Below, piece after piece: positions 17,126 through 25,721 of a stretch of 64,000 nucleotides of DNA; the stretch's first letter is position 1; each line of letters opens with the position of its first letter. The DNA is taken from NCBI GenBank assembly GCA_900545925.1, contig URAZ01000020.1:1-64000 (forward strand). Reading direction: 5' to 3'. The stretch is from an uncultured Eubacteriales bacterium. GTDB lineage: Bacteria > Bacillota > Clostridia > Oscillospirales > Oscillospiraceae. Below the pieces are notes generated by a model that did no database searches, was not told the DNA's origin, and saw nothing but the letters and a program-made list of their open reading frames with translations. The translations under genes and the position numbers were made by a program.

Positions 17126-17614
17126 TTACATCCACAACGGCAGCACTTCAATCCCCTGTTGTTCGGCGCGGCGGACAGTAGCGGCAGTGCCGCTGGGGGT
17201 GCCGTCGTAGACGGAGATGAGCAGCTGCGCGCGGCGGAGCATTTCGTGGTTGCGCCGGAGCATGCAGCCGGGGCTATAGTGATCCTCCAGCACCTCAACC
17301 TGATCGCAGGCGGCGAGCAAAGCCCAATAGCGCGTGCGGGACGCTGCATCCCATCCGTCCGGCTGCGACGGGCATGGGACGAGCGCACACAGCCGCGCGT
17401 TCTGCGCGCCATCTGCCCTTGCGGCCAGGACGGCCTCGGCAAAATACTGGTCGCAGCCGCGGGCCATACCGCATAAGAAGGTATGAAAGCCCCGGTCATA
17501 GACCTCCCGCACCGTGCGGCGCAGGAGCGTCTTGAGTGCGGCACAGCGCGCATCATCTTCGTTCTGCCCCCATGGCAGGCGCTCCGGCCGGTGGCCGGTA
17601 AAGGCGCAGATCAC
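17126..17614 (-). CDS. SLOG-fold protein of the DUF1273/YpsA family
   Basis: The 162-residue protein begins with the family signature FTGHRPERLPWG (residues 5-16). It continues with the SLOG Rossmann motif FHTFLCGMARGCDQYFAEAVL (about 42-62) and ends in VYDGTPSGTAATVRRAEQQG. SLOG domains bind nucleotide-derived ligands; YpsA of Bacillus influences cell division and stress responses. No partner enzyme is adjacent. The start codon is GTG with a weak GAGAG site upstream. It is divergent from the riboflavin transporter and its riboswitch. Confidence 0.85.
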   Translation of the reverse strand: MICAFTGHRPERLPWGQNEDDARCAALKTLLRRTVREVYDRGFHTFLCGMARGCDQYFAEAVLAARADGAQNARLCALVPCPSQPDGWDAASRTRYWALLAACDQVEVLEDHYSPGCMLRRNHEMLRRAQLLISVYDGTPSGTAATVRRAEQQGIEVLPLWM

Positions 17615-17717
17615 AGGCTTTCACTCTCTTTCCCGTTTATTTTCCACAGTATATCAGAAAAATAGCCTCTTTACAAGCGGCCTGCACCGTGCTACTATAA
17701 TGCTACAAATTGAATCG

Positions 17718-17821
17718 ATCTTCAGGGCAGGGTGCAATTCCCGACCGGCGGTAGAGTCCGCGAGCGCAAGCTGAACCGGTGTGATTCCGGTACCGACAGT
17801 ACAGTCTGGATGGAAGAAGAT
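17718..17821 (+). promoter_or_regulatory. FMN riboswitch (RFN element)
   Basis: The conserved RFN blocks appear in order: ATCTTCAGGGCAGGGTGCAA, CCCGACCGGCGGTAGAGTCC, CTGAACCGGTGTGATTCCGG, and TACCGACAGTACAGTCTGGA ending in GAAGAAGAT, whose ends pair to close the junction. It lies about 95 bases upstream of a RibU-type transporter gene and is followed by a terminator hairpin. FMN binding should lower transport gene expression by premature termination. Confidence 0.97.
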
Positions 17822-17862
17822 TTCTGTGCGGTCACTAGAGCAATCTGGACCGTCTGTTTGCA

Positions 17863-17897
17863 GCACCTGAAGTTCGTTTCAGGTGCTTATTTTGTTT
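17863..17897 (+). terminator. Expression-platform terminator of the FMN riboswitch
   Basis: Stem GCACCTGAA (17863-17871) with TTCAGGTGC (17878-17886), followed by TTATTTTGTTT. It lies between the aptamer and the ribU start, as expected for transcriptional attenuation. Confidence 0.92.
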
Positions 17898-17914
17898 GCA
17901 AAGGATGGTCTTCC

Positions 17915-18640
17915 ATGAAAACACTATTCTCCTCGATCTCGGAAAATGTTCAATTTGTGCTGCTCTGCCTGGCAGTCACGGCGGCGGTCGTGCTGCTGGC
18001 ATGGGGCGGCGAGAAGCTGGTGATGAAAAAGCGCCACCGGCTGAGCACCGCACATACCATCACGACCGTCGGCATGCTGGCAGCGATCTCAGGCGTTCTG
18101 ATGGTCATCGAACTGCCGCTGTTTTTTGCGCCGCCGTTTTATAAGCTTGATTTCAGTGAACTGCCGGTTCTGATCTGCGCGTTTTCGCTGGGTCCGGTTG
18201 CAGGCGTGGTCTGCGAGTTCCTGAAGGTTCTGATTCATCTGTTGCTCAAGGGCACATCAACAGCGTTCGTCGGCGATCTGGCGAACTTCCTCGTCGGCTG
18301 TTCGTTCGTGCTGCCCGCGTCGATTTTGTATCAGAAGCTGTTGAGCAAAAAAGGGGCTGTCGCGTCTCTGGCGCTTGGCACGGGTGTTATGACCGTGTTT
18401 GGAAGCTTTTTCAACGCGTGGTTCCTCATTCCGCGCTTTGCCGTGATGTACGGTCTGCCGCTCGATGCGATCATTGCCATGGGTACACAGGTCAACGGTG
18501 CAATCACCGATCTTTCCACGCTCGTGCTGCTGGCTGTCGTGCCGTTTAATCTGCTCAAGGGCGTGCTGGTGTCGGTTTTGACGTTCTTCCTGTACAAGCG
18601 CGTGGAGCGGTTGTTTTTCCGAAAAAAGCAGCCGGAATGA
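17915..18640 (+). CDS. ribU: ECF transporter S component for riboflavin, RibU
   Basis: The 241-residue membrane protein has six core transmembrane helices plus an extra N-terminal one (about 12-32). The family fingerprint is clear: KLDFSELPVLICAFSLGPVAGV (about 94-115), then a helix with FLKVLIHLLLKGT. Both contribute to the riboflavin pocket. It binds riboflavin outside and needs the shared ECF energising module (EcfT and two ATPases), which is not in this window. I start it at MKTLFSS because the riboswitch and terminator occupy the sequence before it. Regulation by the FMN riboswitch agrees with the assignment. Confidence 0.94.
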   Translation: MKTLFSSISENVQFVLLCLAVTAAVVLLAWGGEKLVMKKRHRLSTAHTITTVGMLAAISGVLMVIELPLFFAPPFYKLDFSELPVLICAFSLGPVAGVVCEFLKVLIHLLLKGTSTAFVGDLANFLVGCSFVLPASILYQKLLSKKGAVASLALGTGVMTVFGSFFNAWFLIPRFAVMYGLPLDAIIAMGTQVNGAITDLSTLVLLAVVPFNLLKGVLVSVLTFFLYKRVERLFFRKKQPE

Positions 18641-18778
18641 CGCCCTCGTCCAAGTGTCTTTAATACTATACAAAATTTCTGTTCTGCCCAATCTTCATAA
18701 ATCTTTAACATTCTTCCGCTTGTTTTTTGCGTAGATTTCGGGTACTATTTTCTTTACTAATGATTGGGGTATTTGGAT

Positions 18779-19630
18779 ATGAAGGAAAAGAACCGTCAGA
18801 AGCGGCTGCGGCTGCTCGCGGAAGCAAAAAAAAAGCCCGCCGTATTTACGGTCTATATCATTCTGCGTCTGGTTGTCGTGGCAATCCTCGTCTCGTCGAT
18901 CCTGCGCGGCGAATATGAAAACGCGGCAATCTGCCTGCTGGTGCTGTTTTTGTTTTTGCTGCCGCTGTTTGTGCAGAAAAACTTCGGCATCGAGTTGCCA
19001 AGCACACTGGAGATCATCATTCTGGTGTTCATCTTCGCTTCGGAAATTCTGGGTGAGTTGGGCTGCTTTTTCATCAATGTCCCCAACTGGGATTCCATCC
19101 TCCACACAACGACGGGTTTTTTGTGCGCAGCGTTCGGCTTTGCACTCATCGATATTCTGAACCGGAATGACAAGATCAAGTTCCAGCTGTCCCCTATTTA
19201 TGTGGCGCTTGTCGCGTTCTGCTTCTCGATGACCATCGGCGTTCTGTGGGAGTTTTTTGAGTTCAGCGTGGACAGGCTGTTCCACATGGATATGCAGAAG
19301 GACACGATCGTGCACACAATCTCGTCTGTTATGCTTGACCCGACGAACAAGAATATTCCCATTACGATTGACAACATCACCTCCGTCGCCGTCAATGGAC
19401 AGGATCTGGGCTTTAACGGCTATCTCGATATCGGCCTGTACGACACGATGGAGGATCTGTTCGTCAACTTTATCGGCGCGCTGACGTTCAGCGTGTTCGG
19501 CTATTTCTATATCAAGCACCGCGGCAATGGCCGCATCGCCAAGGCGTTCATCCCCACCATCACGGAAACCAAGAAGGAGTCAGACCATGCGCAGCCATCC
19601 GAAAAAGCAGTGGAAGATCGGGACAGTTGA
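18779..19630 (+). CDS. Multi-spanning membrane protein, function unknown
   Basis: The 283-residue protein has about seven hydrophobic segments: two in 20-70, four between 78 and 160, and one near 238-255. A conserved-looking loop, NVPNWDSILHTTTG (about 103-116), recalls membrane proteins of the YjdF/DUF2238 kind, whose role is unknown. The soluble part at about 175-225 (DPTNKNIPITIDN) is probably extracytoplasmic. I choose the ATG at 18779; an in-frame TTG lies five codons upstream and the ribosome site is weak, so the start is uncertain. Its last 44 bases overlap the start of the PAP2 protein gene, so the pair is coupled. Confidence 0.7.
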   Translation: MKEKNRQKRLRLLAEAKKKPAVFTVYIILRLVVVAILVSSILRGEYENAAICLLVLFLFLLPLFVQKNFGIELPSTLEIIILVFIFASEILGELGCFFINVPNWDSILHTTTGFLCAAFGFALIDILNRNDKIKFQLSPIYVALVAFCFSMTIGVLWEFFEFSVDRLFHMDMQKDTIVHTISSVMLDPTNKNIPITIDNITSVAVNGQDLGFNGYLDIGLYDTMEDLFVNFIGALTFSVFGYFYIKHRGNGRIAKAFIPTITETKKESDHAQPSEKAVEDRDS

Positions 19631-20249
19631 AAACTGCCGCCATCACTGGTATCTTCTCATCTGGATCGCTTATCTCGTCCTGTTTTATATTGCCGAGCAT
19701 GTTGTGACCGACCATTACTGGGTATCGTATCTCCCGCTCGACGATAAGATCCCCTTCTGCCGGTATTTTATCATCCCCTACTGCATGTGGCACCCGCTGC
19801 TGTTTGCCATGACGCTGTATCTCATGTGGTACGACGTGCCCGCGTTCAAGCGCTTCATGGTGTACATCGGCCTCGGCTTTGGCGGCTCGATTCTGTTCTG
19901 TCTGGCTTTTCCGAACGGGCAGGATCTGCGCCCCACAGAATTCGCCCAGCATGATTTCTTCATCTGGCTTTTGCAGCGCATTTATGCCGCCGACACCAAC
20001 ACGAACGTCCTGCCCAGCATGCACGTCATCGGCTGCGCGGCGCTGACACTGGCCTGCTTTGACTCGCAGCCGCTCTGCAAGCGGCATTTGCAGTGGGTCG
20101 CGCTGCCGCTGGGTCTTCTGATCTGCGCATCGACGGTGCTTGTCAAGCAGCACTCAATCCTTGACGTGTTTGTTGCCATCCCGGTAAGCGTCATTTTATA
20201 CTTTATTGTATACCACAAGACTTTCCGAACCATGCGGCAGACAGCATGA
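19587..20249 (+). CDS. PAP2-superfamily membrane phosphatase
   Basis: The 220-residue integral membrane protein has about five or six transmembrane helices. It keeps the two later PAP2 signature blocks: LPSMHVIG (about 142-149, the His acting as acid) and KQHSILDVFVA (about 184-194, the nucleophilic His and supporting Asp). The first KxxxxxxRP block is replaced by NGQDLRPTEF. Such proteins dephosphorylate lipid phosphates, for example phosphatidate or undecaprenyl pyrophosphate, at the membrane. The start with an AAGGAG site lies inside the preceding membrane protein gene, and the two are likely one operon. Confidence 0.82.
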   Translation: MRSHPKKQWKIGTVENCRHHWYLLIWIAYLVLFYIAEHVVTDHYWVSYLPLDDKIPFCRYFIIPYCMWHPLLFAMTLYLMWYDVPAFKRFMVYIGLGFGGSILFCLAFPNGQDLRPTEFAQHDFFIWLLQRIYAADTNTNVLPSMHVIGCAALTLACFDSQPLCKRHLQWVALPLGLLICASTVLVKQHSILDVFVAIPVSVILYFIVYHKTFRTMRQTA

Positions 20250-20260
20250 CATCTTTTCTG

Positions 20261-20288
20261 AAAAAGCGCGGAAACCCGCGCTTTTTTC
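20261..20288 (+). terminator. Terminator of the PAP2 gene
   Basis: Stem AAAAAGCGCGG (20261-20271) with CCGCGCTTTTT (20276-20286), loop AAAC, followed by more T. It lies 12 bases after the PAP2 stop and leaves no room for a yybP-ykoY manganese riboswitch before mntP. Confidence 0.9.
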
Positions 20289-20352
20289 TTGACTTTTCTA
20301 AGAAATTATGAGATATTAACAAAACTTCACTGAAAAGGCCGTGTTGATTATT

Positions 20353-20922
20353 ATGAGTATACTGGAAATTCTTCTGCTGGGTATCGGCTTGTCGATGGAC
20401 GCGTTTGCCGTATCGATCTGTAAGGGCCTTTCGACGAAAAAGCTGCAGATCAAGCACTATCTCATCATCGGCGCATGGTTCGGCGGTTTTCAGGCGCTGA
20501 TGCCGACCATCGGCTACTTTCTGGGCTCGACATTCGAGCAGTACATCACGGCCTTCGACCACTGGGTCGCATTCGTGCTGCTGGCTGCTATCGGCGCAAA
20601 CATGATCAAAGAAAGCTTTTCCAAGGAAGAATCCGAAACAAACAGTTCTTTTGCTTTCAAAACGATGCTGTTGATGGCACTGGCCACAAGCATCGACGCG
20701 CTGGCTGTCGGCATCACGTTTGCGCTGCTGCCGGATGTCAACGTGCCGCTGGCCGTCTGTCTCATCGGCGTAACGACATTCGTCTGTTCCGCCGCTGGGC
20801 TCAAAATCGGCAATCTCTTCGGCCTGCGCTATAAGGCAAAGGCAGAACTTGCAGGCGGTATCATCCTAATTCTGATCGGCCTCAAGATCCTGTTCGAGCA
20901 TCTGGGCGTAATCAGCTTCTAA
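20353..20922 (+). CDS. mntP: Manganese efflux pump MntP
   Basis: The 189-residue membrane protein has six transmembrane helices in two related halves. Each half holds an acidic motif in the transport path: GIGLSMDAFAVSICKGL (about 11-27) and ATSIDALAVGITFALL (about 115-130). The two Asp residues are the key ones for Mn2+ transport in MntP. It protects the cell from excess manganese, relevant because this genome also carries a manganese-dependent pyrophosphatase. I start it at the ATG giving MSILEIL; a GTG four codons upstream is the alternative, and no strong ribosome site distinguishes them. Confidence 0.92.
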   Translation: MSILEILLLGIGLSMDAFAVSICKGLSTKKLQIKHYLIIGAWFGGFQALMPTIGYFLGSTFEQYITAFDHWVAFVLLAAIGANMIKESFSKEESETNSSFAFKTMLLMALATSIDALAVGITFALLPDVNVPLAVCLIGVTTFVCSAAGLKIGNLFGLRYKAKAELAGGIILILIGLKILFEHLGVISF

Positions 20923-20928
20923 TTTTCA

Positions 20929-20960
20929 ACTCCGGCAGGACTTTCCTGCCGGAGTTTTTC
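20929..20960 (+). terminator. Terminator of mntP
   Basis: Stem ACTCCGGCAGGA (20929-20940) with TCCTGCCGGAGT (20944-20955), followed by TTTTC. It lies seven bases past the mntP stop. Confidence 0.92.
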
Positions 20961-21128
20961 TATCAGCATGCGGCATACTCCTCTGAAAGGGGAGGTTTGG
21001 GTGCAGCCGTATAACGACCAGCCAGATTTGCCGGGAAGCTTTTGCTCTGCTGGATTTTCCGCGCTGGAAAACCCGAAAGAAATATGCTATGCTGGAACTG
21101 TAAAAGCAGACAGAAAGGAATGCGAATC

Positions 21129-22295
21129 ATGATCTGCAAGGACTTTCAGGGGCTAAAGCTTTCGCAGCTTGGATTCGGCACGATGCGGCTGCCGCTGCGG
21201 GAGGACAGATCCATCGACGAGGAGCAGGCCGCTGCCATGACAGCGGAGGCGATTGCGAAGGGCGTCAATTACTTTGACACCGCGTGGCCGTATCACGGCG
21301 GCAAATCGGAGACAGTCATCGGCGAAATTCTGAAGCAGTATCCGCGCGAAAGCTTCTATCTGGCCGACAAATTTCCCGGACATCAGATCGCGCCCAGCTA
21401 CGACGTGAAGGCCGTGTTTGAACATCAGCTGGAAAAGTGCGGCGTGGGGTATTTCGATTTCTACCTGCTGCATAACGTCTATGAAAATTCCATTGCCGTC
21501 TATGAAGACGAGCGCTGGGGCATTCTCCCATATCTGCTGGAGCAGAAAAAAAACGGACGTATCCGCCATCTTGGCTTCTCGACCCACGCAGGCGTGCCCG
21601 CGCTGGAGGCATTTCTGGAAAAGCACACAGACGAGATGGAGTTCTGTCAAATCGAACTGAATTATCTCGACTGGACGCTGCAGCAGGCAAAGGAGAAATG
21701 CGAACTGCTGAACCGGTATAACATTCCCATCTGGGTCATGGAGCCGGTACGCGGCGGAAAGCTGGCGAATCTGCCCGCTGCTGCGCAGGAAAAGCTGCGC
21801 GCGCTGCGGCCGGAGGCCTCCGCTGCGTCCTGGGCGCTTCGCTGGGTGCAGGAGATTCCCGGCGTGACAATGATCCTCAGCGGCATGTCCAACATGGCGC
21901 AGATGCAGGACAATCTCGCCACGTTTGATCATCCCGAGCCGCTCAGCGCCGAAGAGCAGGCGCTGCTGCTGGAGATCGCGGAGGGCTTCAAGTCCGCCGT
22001 CCCGTGCACGGCCTGCCGCTATTGCTGCGACGGCTGCCCGCAGGAAATTGACATTCCGCAGATGCTGCGTGTTCTGAACGAGCTTCGCGTCGTGCCGTCC
22101 ACGAACGCGATCATGGCGGTCGAAGCCCTGCCGAAGAGCCAGCAGCCGCAAAGCTGCCTCGGCTGCGGCGCGTGTACGGCGGTCTGTCCGCAGAAGATCG
22201 ATATTCCCGGCTGCATGCAGGAACTGACCGAGCGCATCGCAAAGATTCCAAGCTGGATTGAGATCAGCCGTCAGCGCGCGGCGGAGCAGCCGTAA
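21129..22295 (+). CDS. Aldo/keto reductase with C-terminal ferredoxin domain
   Basis: The 388-residue protein joins an aldo/keto reductase barrel (about 1-285) to a dicluster 4Fe-4S domain. The barrel shows LGFGTMRLPL, the catalytic Tyr-loop NYFDTAWPYHGGKSE (Asp40 and Tyr45 region), the Lys in YLADKFPG, and the His in YLLHNVY. The tail holds CTACRYCCDGCPQEIDIP (about 294-311) and CLGCGACTAVCPQKIDIP (about 339-356), each with four cluster cysteines plus extras. Clostridial genes of this type are common, but the substrate is not established. The start uses AAAGGA with 9-base spacing; an alternative ATG nine bases earlier is too close to that site. Confidence 0.9.
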   Translation: MICKDFQGLKLSQLGFGTMRLPLREDRSIDEEQAAAMTAEAIAKGVNYFDTAWPYHGGKSETVIGEILKQYPRESFYLADKFPGHQIAPSYDVKAVFEHQLEKCGVGYFDFYLLHNVYENSIAVYEDERWGILPYLLEQKKNGRIRHLGFSTHAGVPALEAFLEKHTDEMEFCQIELNYLDWTLQQAKEKCELLNRYNIPIWVMEPVRGGKLANLPAAAQEKLRALRPEASAASWALRWVQEIPGVTMILSGMSNMAQMQDNLATFDHPEPLSAEEQALLLEIAEGFKSAVPCTACRYCCDGCPQEIDIPQMLRVLNELRVVPSTNAIMAVEALPKSQQPQSCLGCGACTAVCPQKIDIPGCMQELTERIAKIPSWIEISRQRAAEQP

Positions 22296-22353
22296 ATTAT
22301 TAAATTATTTGTGAATTCTTCTTTTTCGTGATGATTTTCTTATGCGGCGTGTA

Positions 22354-22359
22354 TATAAT
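22354..22359 (+). promoter_or_regulatory. Probable -10 element of the acyltransferase gene
   Basis: TATAAT at 22354-22359, 63 bases before the acyltransferase ATG in an AT-rich gap. No good -35 hexamer is seen at 17 bases upstream, so only the -10 is supported. Confidence 0.4.
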
Positions 22360-22422
22360 GAGTACTTGAAATCTTAAGAGGATTTTCAGAAAATCTTCAT
22401 CTTCGGCAGGTGTTCATTCGTC

Positions 22423-23262
22423 ATGCTCTATGTGTTCCTTGCACTTGCGCTGCTTTCCGGCTGCGCGTTGACGTATGCCGCGTCCGGCTTTGCCTCGCTC
22501 GCGGCGGTATGGCAGGTTCCCGTGTTTTTCCTCGGCAGCTTTCTGGCTCTCGTGGTGCTGTTTCTGCTGGTCGTGCTTGTCTCGTGTCTGTTTGTCGATC
22601 CGAAGAAGCTGCTGGAAAAGCCGAGCGGCTATTTTCGATTCCTGCTCAACGAGTTCTGCCGGATCGCGCTGGCGCTGGGCGGCGTCCACGTCAATGTGAC
22701 AGGATTGGAAAAGGTTCCGCGGGAAAGCCGCTTCCTGCTGGTCAGCAACCACCGGTTCGCGTTTGACCCCATCGTGTTCTACGCCGTTATGCCGTGGGCC
22801 GAATTGGCTTTCCTGTCCAAAAAGGAAAATTTCTCGATTTTCATCGTCGCACAGGTCATGCGTGAGGTGCTCTGCCTGCCGGTTGACCGGAATAATGACC
22901 GTGAATCGCTCAAATCCATTCTCAAGGCTATTCAGTTTATTAAGGACGACAAAGCCTCCATCGCCGTGTTCCCGGAGGGCGGGACGAACAAAACAGCAGA
23001 TCCGCTTCTCCCCTACCGCAGCGGCGTATTCAAGATCGCACAAAAGGCAAATGTCCCCATCGTAGTCTGTTCGCTGGTCAACTCCCGTGCGATTCTGCAC
23101 AACATGTTCCGCAAGCACACAGAGGTCTGGCTGGACGTTCTGGACGTCGTTCCCGCAGAGGAACTGGCCGGGAAAACGGCTATCGAGGTTGGTGAACGCA
23201 TCCACGCAGTCATGGAGGCCGGGATCGTCGCCCGCGAGAAGGAGCAGGGACTGCGTGCATAA
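22423..23262 (+). CDS. plsC: 1-acylglycerol-3-phosphate acyltransferase (PlsC family)
   Basis: The 279-residue protein has two N-terminal hydrophobic helices (about 1-25 and 30-60), then the acyltransferase domain. The catalytic H-x4-D motif is NHRFAFDPIVFY (about 109-120). The acceptor-binding motif is AVFPEGGTNKTAD (about 184-196). It should transfer an acyl chain to lysophosphatidate at the membrane, the second step in phospholipid synthesis. The upstream ribosome site is poor (GGCAGG). It lies alone between the reductase and release factor genes, each with its own promoter. Confidence 0.88.
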   Translation: MLYVFLALALLSGCALTYAASGFASLAAVWQVPVFFLGSFLALVVLFLLVVLVSCLFVDPKKLLEKPSGYFRFLLNEFCRIALALGGVHVNVTGLEKVPRESRFLLVSNHRFAFDPIVFYAVMPWAELAFLSKKENFSIFIVAQVMREVLCLPVDRNNDRESLKSILKAIQFIKDDKASIAVFPEGGTNKTADPLLPYRSGVFKIAQKANVPIVVCSLVNSRAILHNMFRKHTEVWLDVLDVVPAEELAGKTAIEVGERIHAVMEAGIVAREKEQGLRA

Positions 23263-23286
23263 ACCGGCCCGAATTCTCGTTTCCCC

Positions 23287-23315
23287 TTTACATCCAGCAC
23301 GTTTTCCTGTATAAT
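23287..23315 (+). promoter_or_regulatory. Sigma-A type promoter of prfB
   Basis: TTTACA (23287-23292) and TATAAT (23310-23315) are separated by exactly 17 bases, and transcription would begin about 28 bases before the prfB ATG. Confidence 0.8.
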
Positions 23316-23349
23316 ATGTTCCGACAATTTTGAAAAGTGTGGGAAAAAC

Positions 23350-24477
23350 ATGATTGAATTCGATGAATATAAGGTAAAACTCAACAATATCCGCCCCAAG
23401 CTGGACGCGCTGGCGGACTCCCTCGGCATTGAAGCTGCAAAGGAGGAAATTGACCGCCTGCACGCGCAGATCGACTCCGAAGGCTTCTGGGACAATCAGG
23501 AGATTTCGCAGAAGGTCATGAAGCAGAGCCGGACACTCGAGGCCAAGGTCGCACGATATGAAAAAATGTGCAGCCAGTGGGACGACCTGTATACGCTCTG
23601 CGATATGGCGCTGGAGGACAACGACGACTCCATGCTCCCTGAGTTGACCGACGGCTATGCCCAGCTGGAACAGGAGATGGAAAACGCACGGCTCGAGACG
23701 CTCCTGTCCGGCGAATACGACAACAATAACGCCATTGTCTCGTTCCAGGCCGGTGCGGGCGGCACCGAGGCGCAGGACTGGGCCTCGATGCTCTACCGGA
23801 TGTACACGCACTGGACCGAGCAGCACGGTCTGACCTATAAGATTCTCGACTATCTCGACGGTGACGAGGCGGGCATCAAATCCGCCAGCATTCTCATCGA
23901 GGGAGAGAACGCCTACGGCATGCTCAAGAGTGAGAACGGCGTCCACCGCCTCGTGCGCGTGTCCCCGTTCGACGCAAACGCCCGCCGCCAGACGTCCTTC
24001 GCGGCGGTCGAGGTCATTCCGGAAATCACGGATGATTCCAAAGACGTCGATATCCGGCCCGAGGATATCGAAATGCAGGTCTACCGCTCCTCCGGTGCAG
24101 GCGGACAGCACATCAACAAGACCAGTTCCGCCGTGCGTCTCATCCACAAGCCGACCGGCATTGTTGTCTCCTGCCAGACGCAGCGTGACCAGTTCCAGAA
24201 CCGTGAAACATGTATGCGCATGTTGCGCTCGAAGCTGATTGAGATCAAAGAGCGTGAGCATCTGGACAAGATCTCTGATATCAAGGGCGCACAGCTGAAG
24301 ATCGAATGGGGCAGCCAGATCCGCAACTACGTCTTCATGCCCTACACGCTCGTCAAGGACACCCGGACGGGCTATGAAACGTCCAACGTCAACGCCGTCA
24401 TGGACGGCGCGCTCGATGGCTTCATCAACGCCTATCTGACTTGTCTTGCCACAAATACATGGGTCACAAAGAGTTGA
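23350..24477 (+). CDS. prfB: Peptide chain release factor 2, no programmed frameshift
   Basis: The 375-residue RF2 reads UGA and UAA stop codons and triggers peptide release. The codon-recognition tripeptide SPF appears in RVSPFDANARR, and the catalytic GGQ motif is at residues 251-253 in SSGAGGQHINKTSSAV. The gene is one open frame. At the place where most bacteria have an in-frame UGA read by +1 frameshift (after about codon 25), this protein continues through LADSLGIEAAKEEI with no stop. RF2 autoregulation by frameshifting is therefore absent here. It has its own consensus promoter. Confidence 0.96.
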   Translation: MIEFDEYKVKLNNIRPKLDALADSLGIEAAKEEIDRLHAQIDSEGFWDNQEISQKVMKQSRTLEAKVARYEKMCSQWDDLYTLCDMALEDNDDSMLPELTDGYAQLEQEMENARLETLLSGEYDNNNAIVSFQAGAGGTEAQDWASMLYRMYTHWTEQHGLTYKILDYLDGDEAGIKSASILIEGENAYGMLKSENGVHRLVRVSPFDANARRQTSFAAVEVIPEITDDSKDVDIRPEDIEMQVYRSSGAGGQHINKTSSAVRLIHKPTGIVVSCQTQRDQFQNRETCMRMLRSKLIEIKEREHLDKISDIKGAQLKIEWGSQIRNYVFMPYTLVKDTRTGYETSNVNAVMDGALDGFINAYLTCLATNTWVTKS

Positions 24478-24504
24478 TTTTTGCGGAAAACAGCAAATAT
24501 CTAC

Positions 24505-24533
24505 TTGCATTCACATCTGAATTGTGATATGAT
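24505..24533 (+). promoter_or_regulatory. Sigma-A type promoter of secG
   Basis: TTGCAT (24505-24510) and TATGAT (24528-24533) lie 17 bases apart, about 90 bases upstream of the secG ATG. Confidence 0.75.
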
Positions 24534-24621
24534 TTTCTAGCTGTTTGAAACAGCCTGATAAAATATGATCTCGGCGAGCCGTCTGCCGGCGAAGGGCGGC
24601 AAATGGTTTGGAGGAATTTTC

Positions 24622-24861
24622 ATGAACGCTCTGCACACGATTTTAACGATCATTCAGGTCATTCTGGCCGTCGGCCTCGTCGTCATCGTGACGATCCAGT
24701 CCGGCAAGTCCGCAGGTCTGTCCGGTGCGATTGCCGGCGGTAACGGCGACACTTACCTTGGCAAAAATAAGAACAAGGGCCTCGACGCAAAACTCGCCCT
24801 CGCCACCAAATGGGTCGGCGGCGTGTTCATCGTCCTGACGTTGGTTCTGAACCTGTTCTGA
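24622..24861 (+). CDS. secG: Preprotein translocase subunit SecG
   Basis: The 79-residue protein has the SecG form: helix 1 (about 3-24), the conserved cytoplasmic loop IQSGKSAGLSGAIAGGNGDT, then helix 2 (about 57-77). It is the small stabilising subunit of the SecYEG channel and helps SecA-driven export. I start it at MNALHTIL because a GGAGG site lies 6 bases upstream; an in-frame ATG 19 codons earlier has no such site and would add non-family residues. It has its own promoter and terminator. Confidence 0.95.
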   Translation: MNALHTILTIIQVILAVGLVVIVTIQSGKSAGLSGAIAGGNGDTYLGKNKNKGLDAKLALATKWVGGVFIVLTLVLNLF

Positions 24862-24874
24862 TTTTTTCATCAAT

Positions 24875-24910
24875 AAAGCCGCCGCTCTGCAATGCAGGGC
24901 GGCGGCTTTT
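24875..24910. terminator. Terminator between secG and the yesN-like gene, possibly bidirectional
   Basis: A 16-bp stem (24875-24890 with 24893-24908, one wobble pair) is followed by TTTT on the plus strand. On the minus strand TTTATTG follows, so it could also end the converging regulator gene. Confidence 0.88.
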
Positions 24911-24960
24911 CCGTATGTCTAAAACAGGCAAAAGATTCTGTCTGTCGCAGCGGTCGCCGA

Positions 24961-25707
24961 CTAACTCAGGCGGCTGCGGTATTCATTGGCGCTGAGACCA
25001 GTCAGCTTTTTGAAGGTACGGGAAAAATGGCCGCTGTCGGAATAGCCGACGAGATCAACGATGTCGCCGATTTTAAGGCTCGGGTCTGCCAGCAGTTCCT
25101 TGGCCTTTTCGATGCGGACGGAATTGAGCAGATCATAATAGCTTTTTTCCGCGTATTTGTTGATCAGCTTGGACAGGTGCCACTGTGAAACGTAGCAGTA
25201 ATCCGCGACCTCCTGCAGGGAGAGTTTTTTTGCATAGTTCTGCTCGATATACGCGATGGCCTTTTTCACAATGAAGCTTGTGGCCTGCTTGTCAGGCAGA
25301 CCGTCGTCTGGATTTTGCTCTGCCCCCTCTGCGCCGCCAAGCCGCTCGGTCATGGTGCCAAGCGCCTCGTGCAGTTCATCCATCTTCGATGGCTTGAGCA
25401 GATACCGGCACACGCCGAGACGGATGGCCTCCTGTGCGTAGGAAAAATCACGGTAGCCGGTCAGCACAGCGATCTGCATAGCCGGAAACTCGCTCTTGAG
25501 CCCGGCAAGCATTGTCAGCCCGTCCTGATCGGGCATGCGGATATCGGTAAAGACGATATCCGGCCTTGTGCTTCGGATCATAGCCGCGCCGGAAGCGGCG
25601 TCATACGCCGTCCCAACAACCTCACAATGATATTCCGCCCATTTAACGACCCGGCGGAGGCCCTCGACGATGATCCGCTCGTCGTCGATCAACACGACCC
25701 GGTACAT
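24961..25707 (-). CDS. YesN-type response regulator, receiver plus AraC DNA-binding domain
   Basis: The 248-residue protein starts with a receiver domain. Its acidic pocket is at D8/D9, phospho-acceptor Asp55 lies in VFTDIRMPDQDG, and the conserved Lys is in LLKPSK near 106. Two AraC helix-turn-helix motifs follow from about 150: LQEVADYCYVSQWHLSKLINK and IGDIVDLVGYSDSGHFSRTFKK. YesN-type regulators are phosphorylated by YesM kinases and control sugar uptake genes. Here the partner kinase and a solute-binding protein lie directly upstream, with a 14-base gap to the latter. Confidence 0.93.
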   Translation of the reverse strand: MYRVVLIDDERIIVEGLRRVVKWAEYHCEVVGTAYDAASGAAMIRSTRPDIVFTDIRMPDQDGLTMLAGLKSEFPAMQIAVLTGYRDFSYAQEAIRLGVCRYLLKPSKMDELHEALGTMTERLGGAEGAEQNPDDGLPDKQATSFIVKKAIAYIEQNYAKKLSLQEVADYCYVSQWHLSKLINKYAEKSYYDLLNSVRIEKAKELLADPSLKIGDIVDLVGYSDSGHFSRTFKKLTGLSANEYRSRLS

Positions 25708-25721
25708 ACTCTCATCCTCTC

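Noticed and set aside
20290..20352. yybP-ykoY manganese riboswitch upstream of mntP
   Set aside because: Only about 60 bases remain between the terminator and mntP, too short for the aptamer, and no conserved core is seen.
22414..24510. Long minus-strand open frame opposite plsC and prfB
   Set aside because: It lies antisense to two clear housekeeping genes and has the composition of a shadow frame.
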